Assembly (NCBI GenBank): GCA_030407315.1
Contig: JALQPE010000512.1
Location: 1-44,827 of the forward strand
Length of the DNA stretch: 44,827 nucleotides
Reading direction: 5' to 3'
From: Asparagopsis taxiformis
Lineage: Eukaryota > Rhodophyta > Florideophyceae > Bonnemaisoniales > Bonnemaisoniaceae
The notes beneath the pieces were generated by a model. It was not told the origin of the DNA, ran no database searches, and was given only the letters and a program-made list of their open reading frames with translations. Position numbers and translations under genes: made by a program. Positions 32,411 through 42,368 of this stretch are shown piece by piece. Positions within the stretch are counted from its first letter, which is position 1, and each line of letters opens with the position of its first letter.

Positions 32411-33470
32411 ATGTCCGCATCCATCACGGCGACCACTCTATTTTTCCTTGTCGGTCGACTCCAATTTCGTCTTTAATTTTTTCATCCTCTCGCTCACACC
32501 CCCTTCCTGTTGGTGCTCACCTCCCCCGTACTGTACCTCAAACACCCCCAATACCACTCTAGCACGCATTTTCAGATACCTATCCCCGCTTCCACGGTGC
32601 ACACCTCCATTCCATACCTACTTTTCTGCTCTACCGTACAGATTTCGTATAACCAGTCCTCATACTACCTCAGAATAGGGCAAAACACCCCCTATCTCCT
32701 CGACCATGCTCTCCCCCATCACCTTTGAAACGTATTGTTCTTCAGTACCCTCTCTCCTCTACCCTCAACCCCTCTCCTTCGCCCTCTACACAAACTTCCC
32801 CTGCAGCTTACTCTTCCAAAACCTCTCACTCCCCATCCCGTACCCGACCTGCTCCACCCCTCCCTCCCTCAGCTGCTCCATGCCCCCACGCCATCCGCAT
32901 CTTCGATACCGTATACACCACCACCACCGGCCCACGCTCCCGCACTGCGGGGTGGCTCCCCCGCCGTATCCCAGAAACCTCCCCGCTCTGAAACACATAT
33001 CAACCCCCCACTTCGCACCCTTCCTCCCACTCCCCTCCCTCCCCAAATACAATAACCCCCTTCTTCTCCATCACATCCCCACTCACCACAGCCAGAACAG
33101 ACGCCACCCCCTCCCCTTCTTTCTCCTCACTTTCCTAAAAACCCCTCCTCTCGGCGCCTTCAACCGCACCCTCCTACGGTCCCACCTAAACACCTCCTCC
33201 GCCCTCACTACCCCAACACCCCGCAGCGTCTCCCCAATCCCCATAATATGCTTGTCGGCACTCCTCTCCGAATCACAATCCATTCTAAACCCGCACTCCG
33301 TACATTTCCACCTCCCCCTGTACCATCCCAAGATTCCATCCCCCCACAGAACACATCCTCATACCACAGAAGAATTTTCTTCCTCTCATACCTCATCCAT
33401 AAAACCTCCATCAGCTCCATGTAAATTTCGATGAAAATATTTTCTCTACTATGCAATCTCAAACATGTAT
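32411..33470. other. Pyrimidine-rich tract, possible minus-strand gene remnant
   Basis: Strong C/T bias on the plus strand makes long open frames of Pro/Ser/Leu/His-rich sequence that I do not accept as genes. On the minus strand, near 33235-33315, a short stretch reads GRWKCTECGFRMDCD followed by SADKHIMGIGE. This has the shape of a small zinc-binding motif and may be a decayed gene. Confidence 0.3.
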
Positions 33471-33735
33471 GAGCCTATGCCTTTCCGCTTTGTCAACCCT
33501 GAATATTGGTACTCATGTATTCATAAAATAGGGCCACCCACATCCCTATCCCGTTCTGCAAGCTTTACAAACCACTAGACGCATACTCCACAACTATACA
33601 ACAAACACTACTCGCTATTTCAGACGACGCGGTACACAAGTAGCGTAGTGTCAACCTTCCGTGACGCCTTCCCTGATGCGTACAAGTGGGAAACACGTCT
33701 AGACGTATATCACAAGTGAGCGCGGGAATTTTCGG

Positions 33736-35195
33736 CACAGGAGATGCTGGGCCACAAAATTGATTTTTCGGAAATTTTAGAATTTCTGGGCTGGCCAGCA
33801 ATGCAATCGAGCTGGACATCCACCGGACGTCCATTTCAGGTTGGTCGCGAGAGGGTGGGGCGGGACCATGATGAAACAAGGACCAAGACCTTTCCCTGAC
33901 GTGTTGAGCCTGAAATCGACCCTTCGTGAGACGCGATTTTGGCTTACAGTTGGTGCTAATAGAAGCCAGTGATAGCCCCGATCGGGGCGGCAGCCGGCTC
34001 CGGCTTACAGTTGGTGCTTACAGACGCCAGTGATAGCCCCCGATCGGGGCCGGCGGTCGGTTCCTGGGGCCGTTGTGGCCAAATTAGACACCCTGATTTG
34101 AATTAAAATTTGGGCTATTCTCAAAAACATGCACATGTGAACATGTTTTTGAGATGGGGGTGTGCCGTACGGCACAATCGACCGCCCAAATCGTTGATTT
34201 TTGCAAGATTTTTTGTGCCCGAAATTTTAGAATTTCTGGCCTGGCCAGCAGTGCATCTGAGCTGGACATCCACCGGACGTCCATTTCAGGTTGGTCGTGT
34301 GCTGCCTACATCCACGCATTGCAGAAACTAAGCCAGCGGGTTCACTACTAATACAAAGTACACGGAATATGAGTAACGTGATAGGTGAGTAGTGTTTGTG
34401 TTGAGGGAGTAAGGCGGGACCATTATGAAACACGGAAGAAGATGCGTACCTAGCATAACTTAGGCTTGAAGCCTGGAATCGACCCATCTTTCGGCGCCAT
34501 TTAGCCTCACAGTTAGTGCTTACAGAAGCCAGTGATGACCCCGCTCGGGGCGGCGGCTCCGGTTCCTGGGGCCGTTGTGGCCAAATTAGACGCCCTGATT
34601 TGAATTAAAATTTGGGCTATTCTCAAAAACATGCACATGTGAACATGTTTTTGAGATGGGGGTGTGCCGTACGGCACAATCGACCCGCCCAAATCGATGA
34701 TTTTTGCAAGATTTTTGTGCCCGAAATTTTAGAATTTCTGGCTGGCCAGCAGTGCAATCGAGCTGGACATCCACCGGACGTCCATTTCAGGTTGGTCGTG
34801 AGAGAGTGAGGCGGGACCATGATGGAACAAGGACCAAGACCTGTCCCTGGCGTATTGAGCCTGAAATTGACCCTTCGTCAGACGCCATTTAGCCTTACAG
34901 TTGGTGCTTACAGAAGCCAGTGATAGCCCCGATCGGGGCCGGTGGCCGGTGCCTGGGGCCGTTGTGGCCAAATTAGACACCCTGATTTGAATTAAAATTT
35001 GGGCTATTCTCAAAAACATGCACATGTGAACATGTTTTTGAGATGGGGGTGTGCCGTACGGCACAATCGACCGCCCAAATCGATGTTTTTTGCAATATTT
35101 TTTTCTGCCCGAAATTGTAGAATTTCTGGGCTGGCCAGCAATGCATCTGAGCTGGACATCCACCGGACGTCCATTTCAGGTTGATCGTGTATCGT
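33736..35195. repeat. Left repeat array (palindromic family, about 390-500 bp units)
   Basis: The core begins CACCCTGATTTGAATTAAAA at 34089, 34591 and 34979, with a partial at 33736-33850. Each core has a foldback CAAAAACATG...CATGTTTTTG around CACATGTG, the perfect palindrome TGTGCCGTACGGCACA, then CTGGCCAG and CCACCGGACGTCC. Between cores lie GAAGCCAGTGATAGCCCCG-like spacers. Unit lengths alternate about 502 and 388 bp, the same order as in the right array. Coding frames here are artefacts. Confidence 0.9.
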
Positions 35196-35457
35196 GCACG
35201 TCCACACATTACCGGAAGCAAGTAGGCGATGAAGCACGTACAAACCCAATTGTTCTGCTATTTCTACCATAGACCATCGAGTCTAGAGATGTGAGGGAAT
35301 CGTCCTGGAAATCATGCTCCAACCCACGAGGGAATGGACAATCTAGTTTGAAAGCATGGAACGGAAGTACATTATAGTAGGTTCATAGATTGAAAGTGAT
35401 AAAGGAGATGATTATATTCTCGATAATTGTTTACCAAAGTAGTTGTTGTTAAGCTAT

Positions 35458-36903
35458 CTAGCCGTCGGAAAATTGTTCTTCGTCTTCGTCCTCATCATAT
35501 TCAGGATCTCCCGGCAGAATAGGCGTTATCGGCAACCGTGGAGTTGAATAGCTCAAGATGAATTCTTCACCCGGTGTGAGGGTTCTCTTCCTGGGAGCTT
35601 CTGTCGTCTTCATCCGCATGATTCCGAGCTGCCCTGTCTTCGGCCTACGATCTTTCTTGACCGGGATGGGAACAACTGTCTTGTGGCGAACATTGACAGG
35701 TGCCGGTTGACTTTGTCTGGCAGACCGGCGCGGGGCATTGGCGATTACTTCTTCTTCGAATCCCAACCGCCTGATGAAACCAAACGAAACATTGTCGGGA
35801 ATCGGATACGACGCATTCCTGAAATACGTGTGATACCTCGTTGTCGTGTGTGACACAACTCTGTCGACATGCCCTGCCCCGGCATGTTGTACATGGCCGT
35901 GACCGATGAAGACTGAACGTGGCGGAACGATTACCTTCTTCAGCTTCATCGTCTTGGCGTACATATCTAATTCCAGCGCTTTGGAAAAGACGTACTTGTG
36001 GGACCCTGGACACACCCAGATAGGGAATGGGTCATCTCCGTTGGCAATAACAAAGTAACCCGGAAGTTGATCTTTGCGGTCGCGAGGAGGAACAGGGAAA
36101 TCATTGTGTGGGACCTGCCGAGGACACCCCTTTCCCGTTATCAAAAACCGTCCCCCAGATGCCGGCATGACAAGTTTTTCTCCCGGTAAACCGCACTCCT
36201 CCAGCCCTATCAGCCGGACAAGGATTCCCAACCACACATCCAGCAGGGCTCGCCGCGTCACAAACTTGAACCGGTCGATATGCGTCTCATCGTTCTCGGC
36301 ATAGTCAACCAGGCAGTGGCGCGTAGACGTGAAGCGAGCCCTCCCCTCATTCCGGTTCTTCTCATCTGTTTCATCGTCCCCAGTATTGACAATGGGACTC
36401 CACAGCTGCCGGTTCCCAGGGTCCTTGTGCACCTCCTCCCCCTCCCACGTTCCCAAAAAGTACCGAAACAATTCCTGGTTAGGAATTTCTTCCATGAGAC
36501 CCAAGTCAAATGGGAACTTGTCCGACGCATCGAGGTAGCTTACATCCGCGAAATTGTGCATCACCGTATACCCTCGCTCGTTGATTTCCGTTCGGCAATT
36601 GTGGAAGTACGCCATACCAGTGCCGGCCTCATACGAATCCTTCCAGCTTGTAGACATTCGCGCAACCTGGGCGAAGTCCAGCCTCGAGGGTAGAAACGTC
36701 GATGTAGGCTCACACATCGCCTTGGCAGCCATCTTCCACGCTGCGAAAAACATCGGATAGATGGTGTCGATCTCGAAAACAAGATGACGAGCCCGATGTT
36801 GTTCCGGAATATGCAGCCCCTCAAACACAGGGTCCATCGCCACTTGTTTCAAATACCTCACCTCTCTGCCCTCCTCATCGATTTCCACACTCTCCAATAA
36901 CAA
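35458..36903 (-). CDS. 2-oxoglutarate/Fe(II) dioxygenase domain (PhyH-like)
   Basis: A 481-codon open frame on the minus strand. Its first codon is TTG; the first ATG is at 36837, so it may not start here but continue from the ParB frame. Numbered from 36903, the iron-binding HxD is H266-N-D268, encoded at 36100-36108. The motif IWVCPGSHKYV follows; the distal His is about H340 in HVQHAGAGH and the 2-oxoglutarate Arg is probably R356 in RYHTYF. This order is typical of phytanoyl-CoA hydroxylase-type oxygenases, and the spacing fits. The first 230 residues are a conserved-looking domain I cannot name. The tail is basic, then acidic. Substrate unknown; a DNA or protein substrate is inferred from the ParB neighbour. 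Confidence 0.75.
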   Translation of the reverse strand: MLLESVEIDEEGREVRYLKQVAMDPVFEGLHIPEQHRARHLVFEIDTIYPMFFAAWKMAAKAMCEPTSTFLPSRLDFAQVARMSTSWKDSYEAGTGMAYFHNCRTEINERGYTVMHNFADVSYLDASDKFPFDLGLMEEIPNQELFRYFLGTWEGEEVHKDPGNRQLWSPIVNTGDDETDEKNRNEGRARFTSTRHCLVDYAENDETHIDRFKFVTRRALLDVWLGILVRLIGLEECGLPGEKLVMPASGGRFLITGKGCPRQVPHNDFPVPPRDRKDQLPGYFVIANGDDPFPIWVCPGSHKYVFSKALELDMYAKTMKLKKVIVPPRSVFIGHGHVQHAGAGHVDRVVSHTTTRYHTYFRNASYPIPDNVSFGFIRRLGFEEEVIANAPRRSARQSQPAPVNVRHKTVVPIPVKKDRRPKTGQLGIMRMKTTEAPRKRTLTPGEEFILSYSTPRLPITPILPGDPEYDEDEDEEQFSDG

Positions 36904-39026
36904 CCTGAGCTCAATCGGGGCAGACAGCCAACCCTCACCGATGCGATGACGTCCGCGGGACGCTGCGCCAGATGATGCCCTTCAGCTCGGTCTTTGACTT
37001 CGAAATCGTCGGGAAGAGATGGCATCCGGTCGTCGAACAGGAGGTCGTGTTCAGAAGGAGAGTCACGAACGATGTAACCGTCTTCATCGACTTCCACTCC
37101 TTCCGGAACAGTGAATGTAATTGTCACTTCGCGGACCCCCTTGCTTTCGACTTGGCCCACGTCTGCACCCTGTTTGTCTTCCTCGTCCGAAGCGGTATGG
37201 ACAGATTCTTGGTTGGAGGGAGTCGCACCAGCACGTTGGTTATCTTGGGGGACAATCTCAACGGCAGAATCGGGGGAACGGGCGGAGTCTTCGTCAACCT
37301 CATCACCGGAAGCAGTGGCTTGTTGTTGATCGGTGGGTTTATCAACAACGGCCTGCTCTTCTTCCCCGGCGGATTGTTGTACCACAACCGGCTCTTCTTC
37401 CTCGAGGCGTGTGCTCCCCGTCGAGCGAAGTCGCTGTGAACGGCGGCGGATGCCATGCGAAGCAGGCTCATGTTCGACATTCCGCTGCTTCTTGTGAGTG
37501 AGTCTCACATTGGCAGCAGAAGGGCGGCGTTTGCGTCGAGCCTTAGTCTTCTTCTTCAATGTCGGATTGAAAAACTCTTTCAAGTTGGTTTCCAAATCCT
37601 GTAAACGCGTGGTTCTCCGTCGCATTCGAACCTCACTGCTCCGGTCGTCCCCTCTATACATTGCAATGGCATTGGTGAGATGCCATTGCAACTCCTTCGG
37701 CTGCTTAACCGACCCAATTGCCATCTCTGTGCTCAGAAATGACTTGCGCATAATACTCTTTGGGCGCCCATACGCAGCGTACAGAGAATTTGCTATTGCA
37801 GTCACGCGACGGACGTATGTATAGAAGTCGTTCACGTCAAAGCGTCCATCCGGACGTCCACCATGAGCAGGGTTCAAGTACTCCGAAAGACCACGCAAGA
37901 CGAAGACAAAGTTTTCTTCCAGCAACTCGCGCACTATCTTGTGGTCCAGGTGCGTTATCCCAATCTCGTTGCGGCGCTCGGAATTGTTCAGCTCACGCAA
38001 CACTTCGTCGAGAACAGGATGCTTCAGCGTTGCTATAGCCAAACGCGTCCACCGCCGGGCCGTGTTCGTTGAATTCATCATCCCCATGAACTGCGCCTCG
38101 AACAATGTTCGGATGACATCAGACTCACGCAAGTCGCCAGCGTTTTCCACGTTATTTGCAACAGCAATCGTACGGATGAACTGCTGGATGGACGACAAGA
38201 TTCGAACCAGGGAGCGCTCCGTCAGTTGCGTCCCAGTCGTATGGTTCGACTCTGCACTCTTGTGGATGATCTCATGAGGCTGAAGATCACTGTCGTCCTT
38301 GCGGCGAAGGTAGTACACATCCAGAGGCTGAGTAACCCAGCGCAAGCGGTTTGCGTCCTGTGGCAGCTTGGTTCTGTGCATACGGGTGAGGCGCGTGAAG
38401 TCATCGGCAATGCTATGCATAGCATTGAGACGATGCAGTCCGTCGATCACGGTCACGTTCGCATTGGCATGGAATTTGCCATTCTGGAACAGACGCGTGT
38501 CGGCGGGCAGATGCGTGTTCTGCGACCTCAGCACCGTCACAGTGATACGCGAAGAGCTCACATACCCCACAGCCAACATATTGTTGCGCAGGTCCTCCAC
38601 GTGGTCTTCTTTCACATCCCGAAGGGTCACGGCCGGTTCCACTAGCTGCCTCACCAGCACAGTCGCTCCTTCTCCGACGTAATCCGACGTCACAAACTTG
38701 GGCACCGTAATTTGCGTCCCCTGCTGCTCACGAATGCTTTCCGCCACCTCCGGTTCGTCGTCCACTTCGGTTACGTCCTGCGTAGTAGCTTCGGTGACGT
38801 TGGAGCGAGCAGGGTTGCTTCGTGCCTCCACTGGAGGGTCTTGCAGAGCGAGCAGGGCGCTTCGTGCCTCCCGAAACCGGGACGGAGCGTGCTGGATGCT
38901 TCGTACCCCCCGAACCAGTGATTTCGCCTGCCGGACCGGTACTGGGCATCCGTCCCGAGCTGGCCTGGTTCGTCGCTGCGTTGAAGTTTGACGCTGCAGC
39001 AGGGGTACGAATGTCGCTAGGGCCAT
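36858..39026 (-). CDS. ParB-like (ParB/sulfiredoxin fold) nuclear protein
   Basis: Minus-strand frame of 722 codons. Residues about 108-240 form a ParB-like domain, with ITVPKFVTSDYVGEG, VEDLRNNMLAVGYV and the signature VIDGLHRLNAM (residues 193-203). Such domains bind or cut DNA or bind CTP in bacteria and phages and are often coupled to DNA methylases. A long helical domain follows (about 240-450), then basic clusters (KKKTKARRKRR near residue 500) fitting nuclear location, then a Glu/Asp/Gln-rich linker. The first 75 residues are probably out of frame; repeats of GGTK and PARS continue better one frame over (38800-39048). Its end overlaps the dioxygenase frame by 46 nt in another frame, suggesting one fused gene with a frame break. 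Confidence 0.75.
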   Translation of the reverse strand: MALATFVPLLQRQTSTQRRTRPARDGCPVPVRQAKSLVRGVRSIQHAPSRFREARSALLALQDPPVEARSNPARSNVTEATTQDVTEVDDEPEVAESIREQQGTQITVPKFVTSDYVGEGATVLVRQLVEPAVTLRDVKEDHVEDLRNNMLAVGYVSSSRITVTVLRSQNTHLPADTRLFQNGKFHANANVTVIDGLHRLNAMHSIADDFTRLTRMHRTKLPQDANRLRWVTQPLDVYYLRRKDDSDLQPHEIIHKSAESNHTTGTQLTERSLVRILSSIQQFIRTIAVANNVENAGDLRESDVIRTLFEAQFMGMMNSTNTARRWTRLAIATLKHPVLDEVLRELNNSERRNEIGITHLDHKIVRELLEENFVFVLRGLSEYLNPAHGGRPDGRFDVNDFYTYVRRVTAIANSLYAAYGRPKSIMRKSFLSTEMAIGSVKQPKELQWHLTNAIAMYRGDDRSSEVRMRRRTTRLQDLETNLKEFFNPTLKKKTKARRKRRPSAANVRLTHKKQRNVEHEPASHGIRRRSQRLRSTGSTRLEEEEPVVVQQSAGEEEQAVVDKPTDQQQATASGDEVDEDSARSPDSAVEIVPQDNQRAGATPSNQESVHTASDEEDKQGADVGQVESKGVREVTITFTVPEGVEVDEDGYIVRDSPSEHDLLFDDRMPSLPDDFEVKDRAEGHHLAQRPADVIASVRVGCLPRLSSGCYWRVWKSMRRAER

Positions 39027-39044
39027 CCTCCGCAGCGGGGCGCA

Positions 39045-39413
39045 TCATCCGAGTATCCCAGGGTAAAACGCCGCGGCGTATGCTCCACCCATCGTCTCCG
39101 GCGGTCCCTCGGCGCCATCAAACATGTACGGGAACGGGAGGTCCTTGAACTTGTCCTTAGTCGCAATGTTGCGCACGACGATGTAGTCGGCCTCGTCGGT
39201 TTCCGGCAGCTTGTGGTTGTGCAGCGTGCGCGGAAGGCCAACATCGCCACCAGCAGTGCTCACCGAAGCCGTCCCAATATGCACAGCCGCACCGTCCACG
39301 TCCGCAAACAAATTGACATCGACGCCGCGCTTGAGTCCGCGCGACTCCGCTGACGCGCTCACTTGATCGCCGCAAACCGTTGAAAACAAACTGCTGAAAT
39401 GCGTATCCGCCAT
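39045..39413 (-). CDS. N-terminal segment of the ParB-dioxygenase gene
   Basis: ATG at 39413 opens MADTHFSSLFSTVCGDQVSA, then DEADYIVVRNIATKDKFKD and FPYMFDGAEGPPETMGGA, to a stop at 39045. Just before that stop, a one-base shift leads into the disordered GGTK/PARS-repeat region that joins the ParB domain. I therefore read it as the first exon-less part of the same gene, which would total about 1,300 codons from 39413 to 35458 with about three frame breaks. No domain is recognised here. Confidence 0.5.
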   Translation of the reverse strand: MADTHFSSLFSTVCGDQVSASAESRGLKRGVDVNLFADVDGAAVHIGTASVSTAGGDVGLPRTLHNHKLPETDEADYIVVRNIATKDKFKDLPFPYMFDGAEGPPETMGGAYAAAFYPGILG

Positions 39414-39756
39414 GATTGTTGAGTTGGAAAGTAAAAGAGATGGTTGACGTTGACGTATTCGAGTGATGTGGATGGTAGGTTTCACGTTGCTTGAAGAATG
39501 GTCGTGAACGCCAATCGCTGGAAATAATAATACAATACAACGAAATTTTGTTAGGTACACACCTATCGTGACCGCTGGAATGCAAGACAGGCAATCGAGA
39601 TGTGAGTGTCCGTTCGGAACGGGCCCGAGTCGGGCTCTCGAAACCTGACGAGGTGGCGTGAAGCAGGCAGTGTCCTTGATGTGTAATGTGTTAAAATTAC
39701 AGCTGTCAAGCTAGGCGGCTTTTGGGGCGGGCTGCGAGCACCCCTTTATCCGGGGA
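39414..39756. other. Upstream region of the ParB-dioxygenase gene
   Basis: No gene seen. It should hold the leftward promoter; I see no clear TATA box. The right repeat array starts directly after. Confidence 0.4.
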
Positions 39757-40806
39757 ACACCCTGATTTGAGTTAAAATTTGGGCTATTCTCAAAAACATG
39801 CACATGTGAACATGTTTTGAGATGGGGGTGTGCCGTACGGCACAATCGACCCGCCCAAATCGTTGATTTTTGCAAGATTTTTTGTGCCCGAAATTTTAGA
39901 ATTTCTGGGCTGGCCAGCAGTGCAATCGAGCTGGACATCCACCGGACGTCCATTTCAGGTTGGTCGTGTGCTGCCTACATCCACGCATTGCAGTAACTAA
40001 GCAGGCGGGATCACTACTAATATAAAGTGCACGGAATATGAGTAACGTGATGGTGAGTAGTGTTTGTGTTGAGGGAGTAAGGCGGGACCATTATGAAACA
40101 CGGAAGAAGATGCGTACCTAGCATAACTTAGGCTTGAAGCCTGGAATCGACCCATCTTTCGGCGCCATTTAGCCTACAGTTAGTGCTTACAGAAGCCAGT
40201 GATGACCCCGCTCGGGGCGGCGGCTCCGGTTCCTGGGGCCGTTGTGGCCAAATTAGACACCCTGATTTGAATTAAATTTGGGCTATTCTCAAAAACATGC
40301 ACATGTGAACATGTTTTTGAGATGGGGGTGTGCCGTACGGCACAATCGACCCGCCCAAATCGATGATTTGCAAGATTTTTGTGCCCGAAATTTTAGAATT
40401 TCTGGGCTGGCCAGCAGTGCAATCGAGCTGGACATCCACCGGACGTCCATTTCAGGTTGGTCGTGAGAGAGTGAGGCGGGACCATGATGGAACAAGGACC
40501 AAGACCTGTCCCTGGCGTATTGAGCCTGAAATTGACCCTTCGTCAGACGCCATTTAGCCTTACAGTTAGTGCCTACAGAAGCCAGTGACAACCCCACTCG
40601 GGGCGGCGGCCGGTGCCTGGGGCCGTTGTGGCCAAATTAGACACCTTGATTTGAATTAAAATTTGGGCTATTCTCAAAAACATGCACATGTGAACATGTT
40701 TTTGAGATGGGGGTGTGCCGTACGGCACTTTCGACCGCCTAAATCGATAAAATTTTGCAATTTTTTTCCTGCCCGAAATTCTACAAGTTCTGGGCTGGCC
40801 AGTAAT
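39757..40806. repeat. Right repeat array, parallel copy of the left one
   Basis: Cores begin at about 39759, 40258 and 40643, all in the same orientation and in the same 500 then 385 bp order as 34086-35195. The long spacer after the first core (GTGCTGCCTACATCCACGCA) is shared with the left array, so this is a direct duplication of the block, not independent insertions. Confidence 0.88.
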
Positions 40807-41834
40807 GCATTAGCTATCTCCTCTAAACCGATTCTAACAAGCAGAAAGAATCCTCTCCTTCATGACGATGCTCTCCATCGTCTTTTCGAAGCCATTTCCG
40901 TACGAAAAATAATCGAAAAACATATTTGACTTTAACCTAACAGCTATCGCGAGCACCGTACTCAGCTATATTTCCTCTGTAATTTCCTTCCTCCAACCAA
41001 TCAATAGCCGCTTGGTCACAGGCTTAAAAGCCTTCCACTATCTGTCCTATCCATCGAAGACCCTCGGAGGGTTCGATCCAGGCCTTGATCACCCATGATG
41101 GGTGTGCAACCCGAGAAAATGAAAATGGAACATATTGCGACAGGGACGAGATATCATTCCATGAAAGAGAACTTCTCTTTCGTTTACTTTTTTCTAACAA
41201 GATTCTAAACGTCTACAAACCCTATGTCGTCCGTCCGTTTTCATCCCGGAGAGATGTGGATGTGAGGTAAGACGCAGTGGTGATGTTGTGTTGATTCCCA
41301 CAGACGGAGGTGGAGGAGGTGGCTACGGAGGAAGCCTGGAGAACTTGTCCGGTACTGACATCTCACATGTTGCCATTAACGGAGGTGGTGGAGGAGGCTA
41401 TGGTGCAAGCCTGGAGAACATGTGACTCACATCTCGCAGATGTCAGTACCCATGGATGAGAAGAAAAGCATGTTGAGGTGCGGTTCGGATATTCGATCCA
41501 TTAACGGAGGTGGTGGAGGAGGCTATGGTGGAAGCCTGGAGAAGAATAGAGTAGTCCTATACCCATGGATCACAAGAAGACGTTGTTGGGCTCCTTTTCG
41601 AAGCCCATTCGTCTCTTGAATAAATTTAGCACCCAAATCATATACGATTGCCGAGTTGACACCCCGTATGTCTCGTTGGTAGAAATAGCAGGGGTTCCAC
41701 ACTCAGCTGGCGGGAAGTAGTTACTGATTATATGAGATATGGCTTAGCTCCCGCCAAACCGATAGCTCTGGGCTCAGGTTCTCCAAATGTGGTTATACGA
41801 ATGTGTTCTGACAATGCTAGAAGACGAATATCTG
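40807..41834. other. Spacer with three Gly-rich coding-like repeats
   Basis: Three copies of a G-rich unit (about 41303-41345, 41374-41420, 41500-41548) read GGGGGGYGGSLEN in one sense frame, separated by 75 and 125 bp. They look like shreds of a glycine-rich protein gene with stops between them. Nothing else is recognised. Confidence 0.45.
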
Positions 41835-42020
41835 CATCCTGATTTGAATTAAAATTTGGGCTATTCTCAAAAACATGCACATGTGAACATGTTTTTGAGA
41901 TGGGGGTGTGCCGTACGGCACAATCGACCGCCCAAATCGATGTTTTTTTGCAATATTTTTGCTGCCCGAAATTGTAGAATTTCTGGTCTGGCCAGCAATG
42001 CATCTGAGCTGGACATCCCC
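41835..42020. repeat. Solitary copy of the palindromic repeat core
   Basis: Single core, same orientation, starting CCTGATTTGAATTAAAA and including TGTGCCGTACGGCACA. It ends at GAGCTGGACATCC, 350 bp upstream of the methyltransferase start. Confidence 0.88.
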
Positions 42021-42368
42021 ATGTCCAGTGGCCGTCCGGATGTCGCTCACCTGGTAAGCGTGATGCACCTGTGACAACCTATGTGACTGCAGTCACAGCC
42101 GCCATGGCGGCCGTGCAGTACAACCCTCAAAGACAGGGAATCACAATCTTTTTAAAATTTTTGTCTACCACGTATCCGTCACAACTTATTACCTACACCG
42201 GTTACGGGTTTCAAGACCTTTCCAGTGCTGTGTACCCGTATACTCTGTTCCGTTCGATATCAACCAGTGTTCCTCACGAAAGAGTGCAAACGTCACGAGA
42301 TACGTCGTCAAATTTGACTGTCTCGCCGAGCGGTCGCCATCCTGTACCGAATTTCCACTCATTCCATT

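Noticed and set aside
32706..33434. 242-codon Pro/Ser/His-rich plus-strand frame
   Set aside because: Explained by the strong pyrimidine bias; open in several frames at once.
34084..35270. Similar frames with HVNMFLRWGCAVRHN and MDVRWMSSS
   Set aside because: They recur with every copy of the palindromic repeat and are by-products of it.
36858..36903. Operon-like start of the dioxygenase by TTG in the 46-nt overlap
   Set aside because: In a eukaryotic nucleus a TTG start inside an overlapping gene is unlikely; a fused gene with a frame break explains it better.
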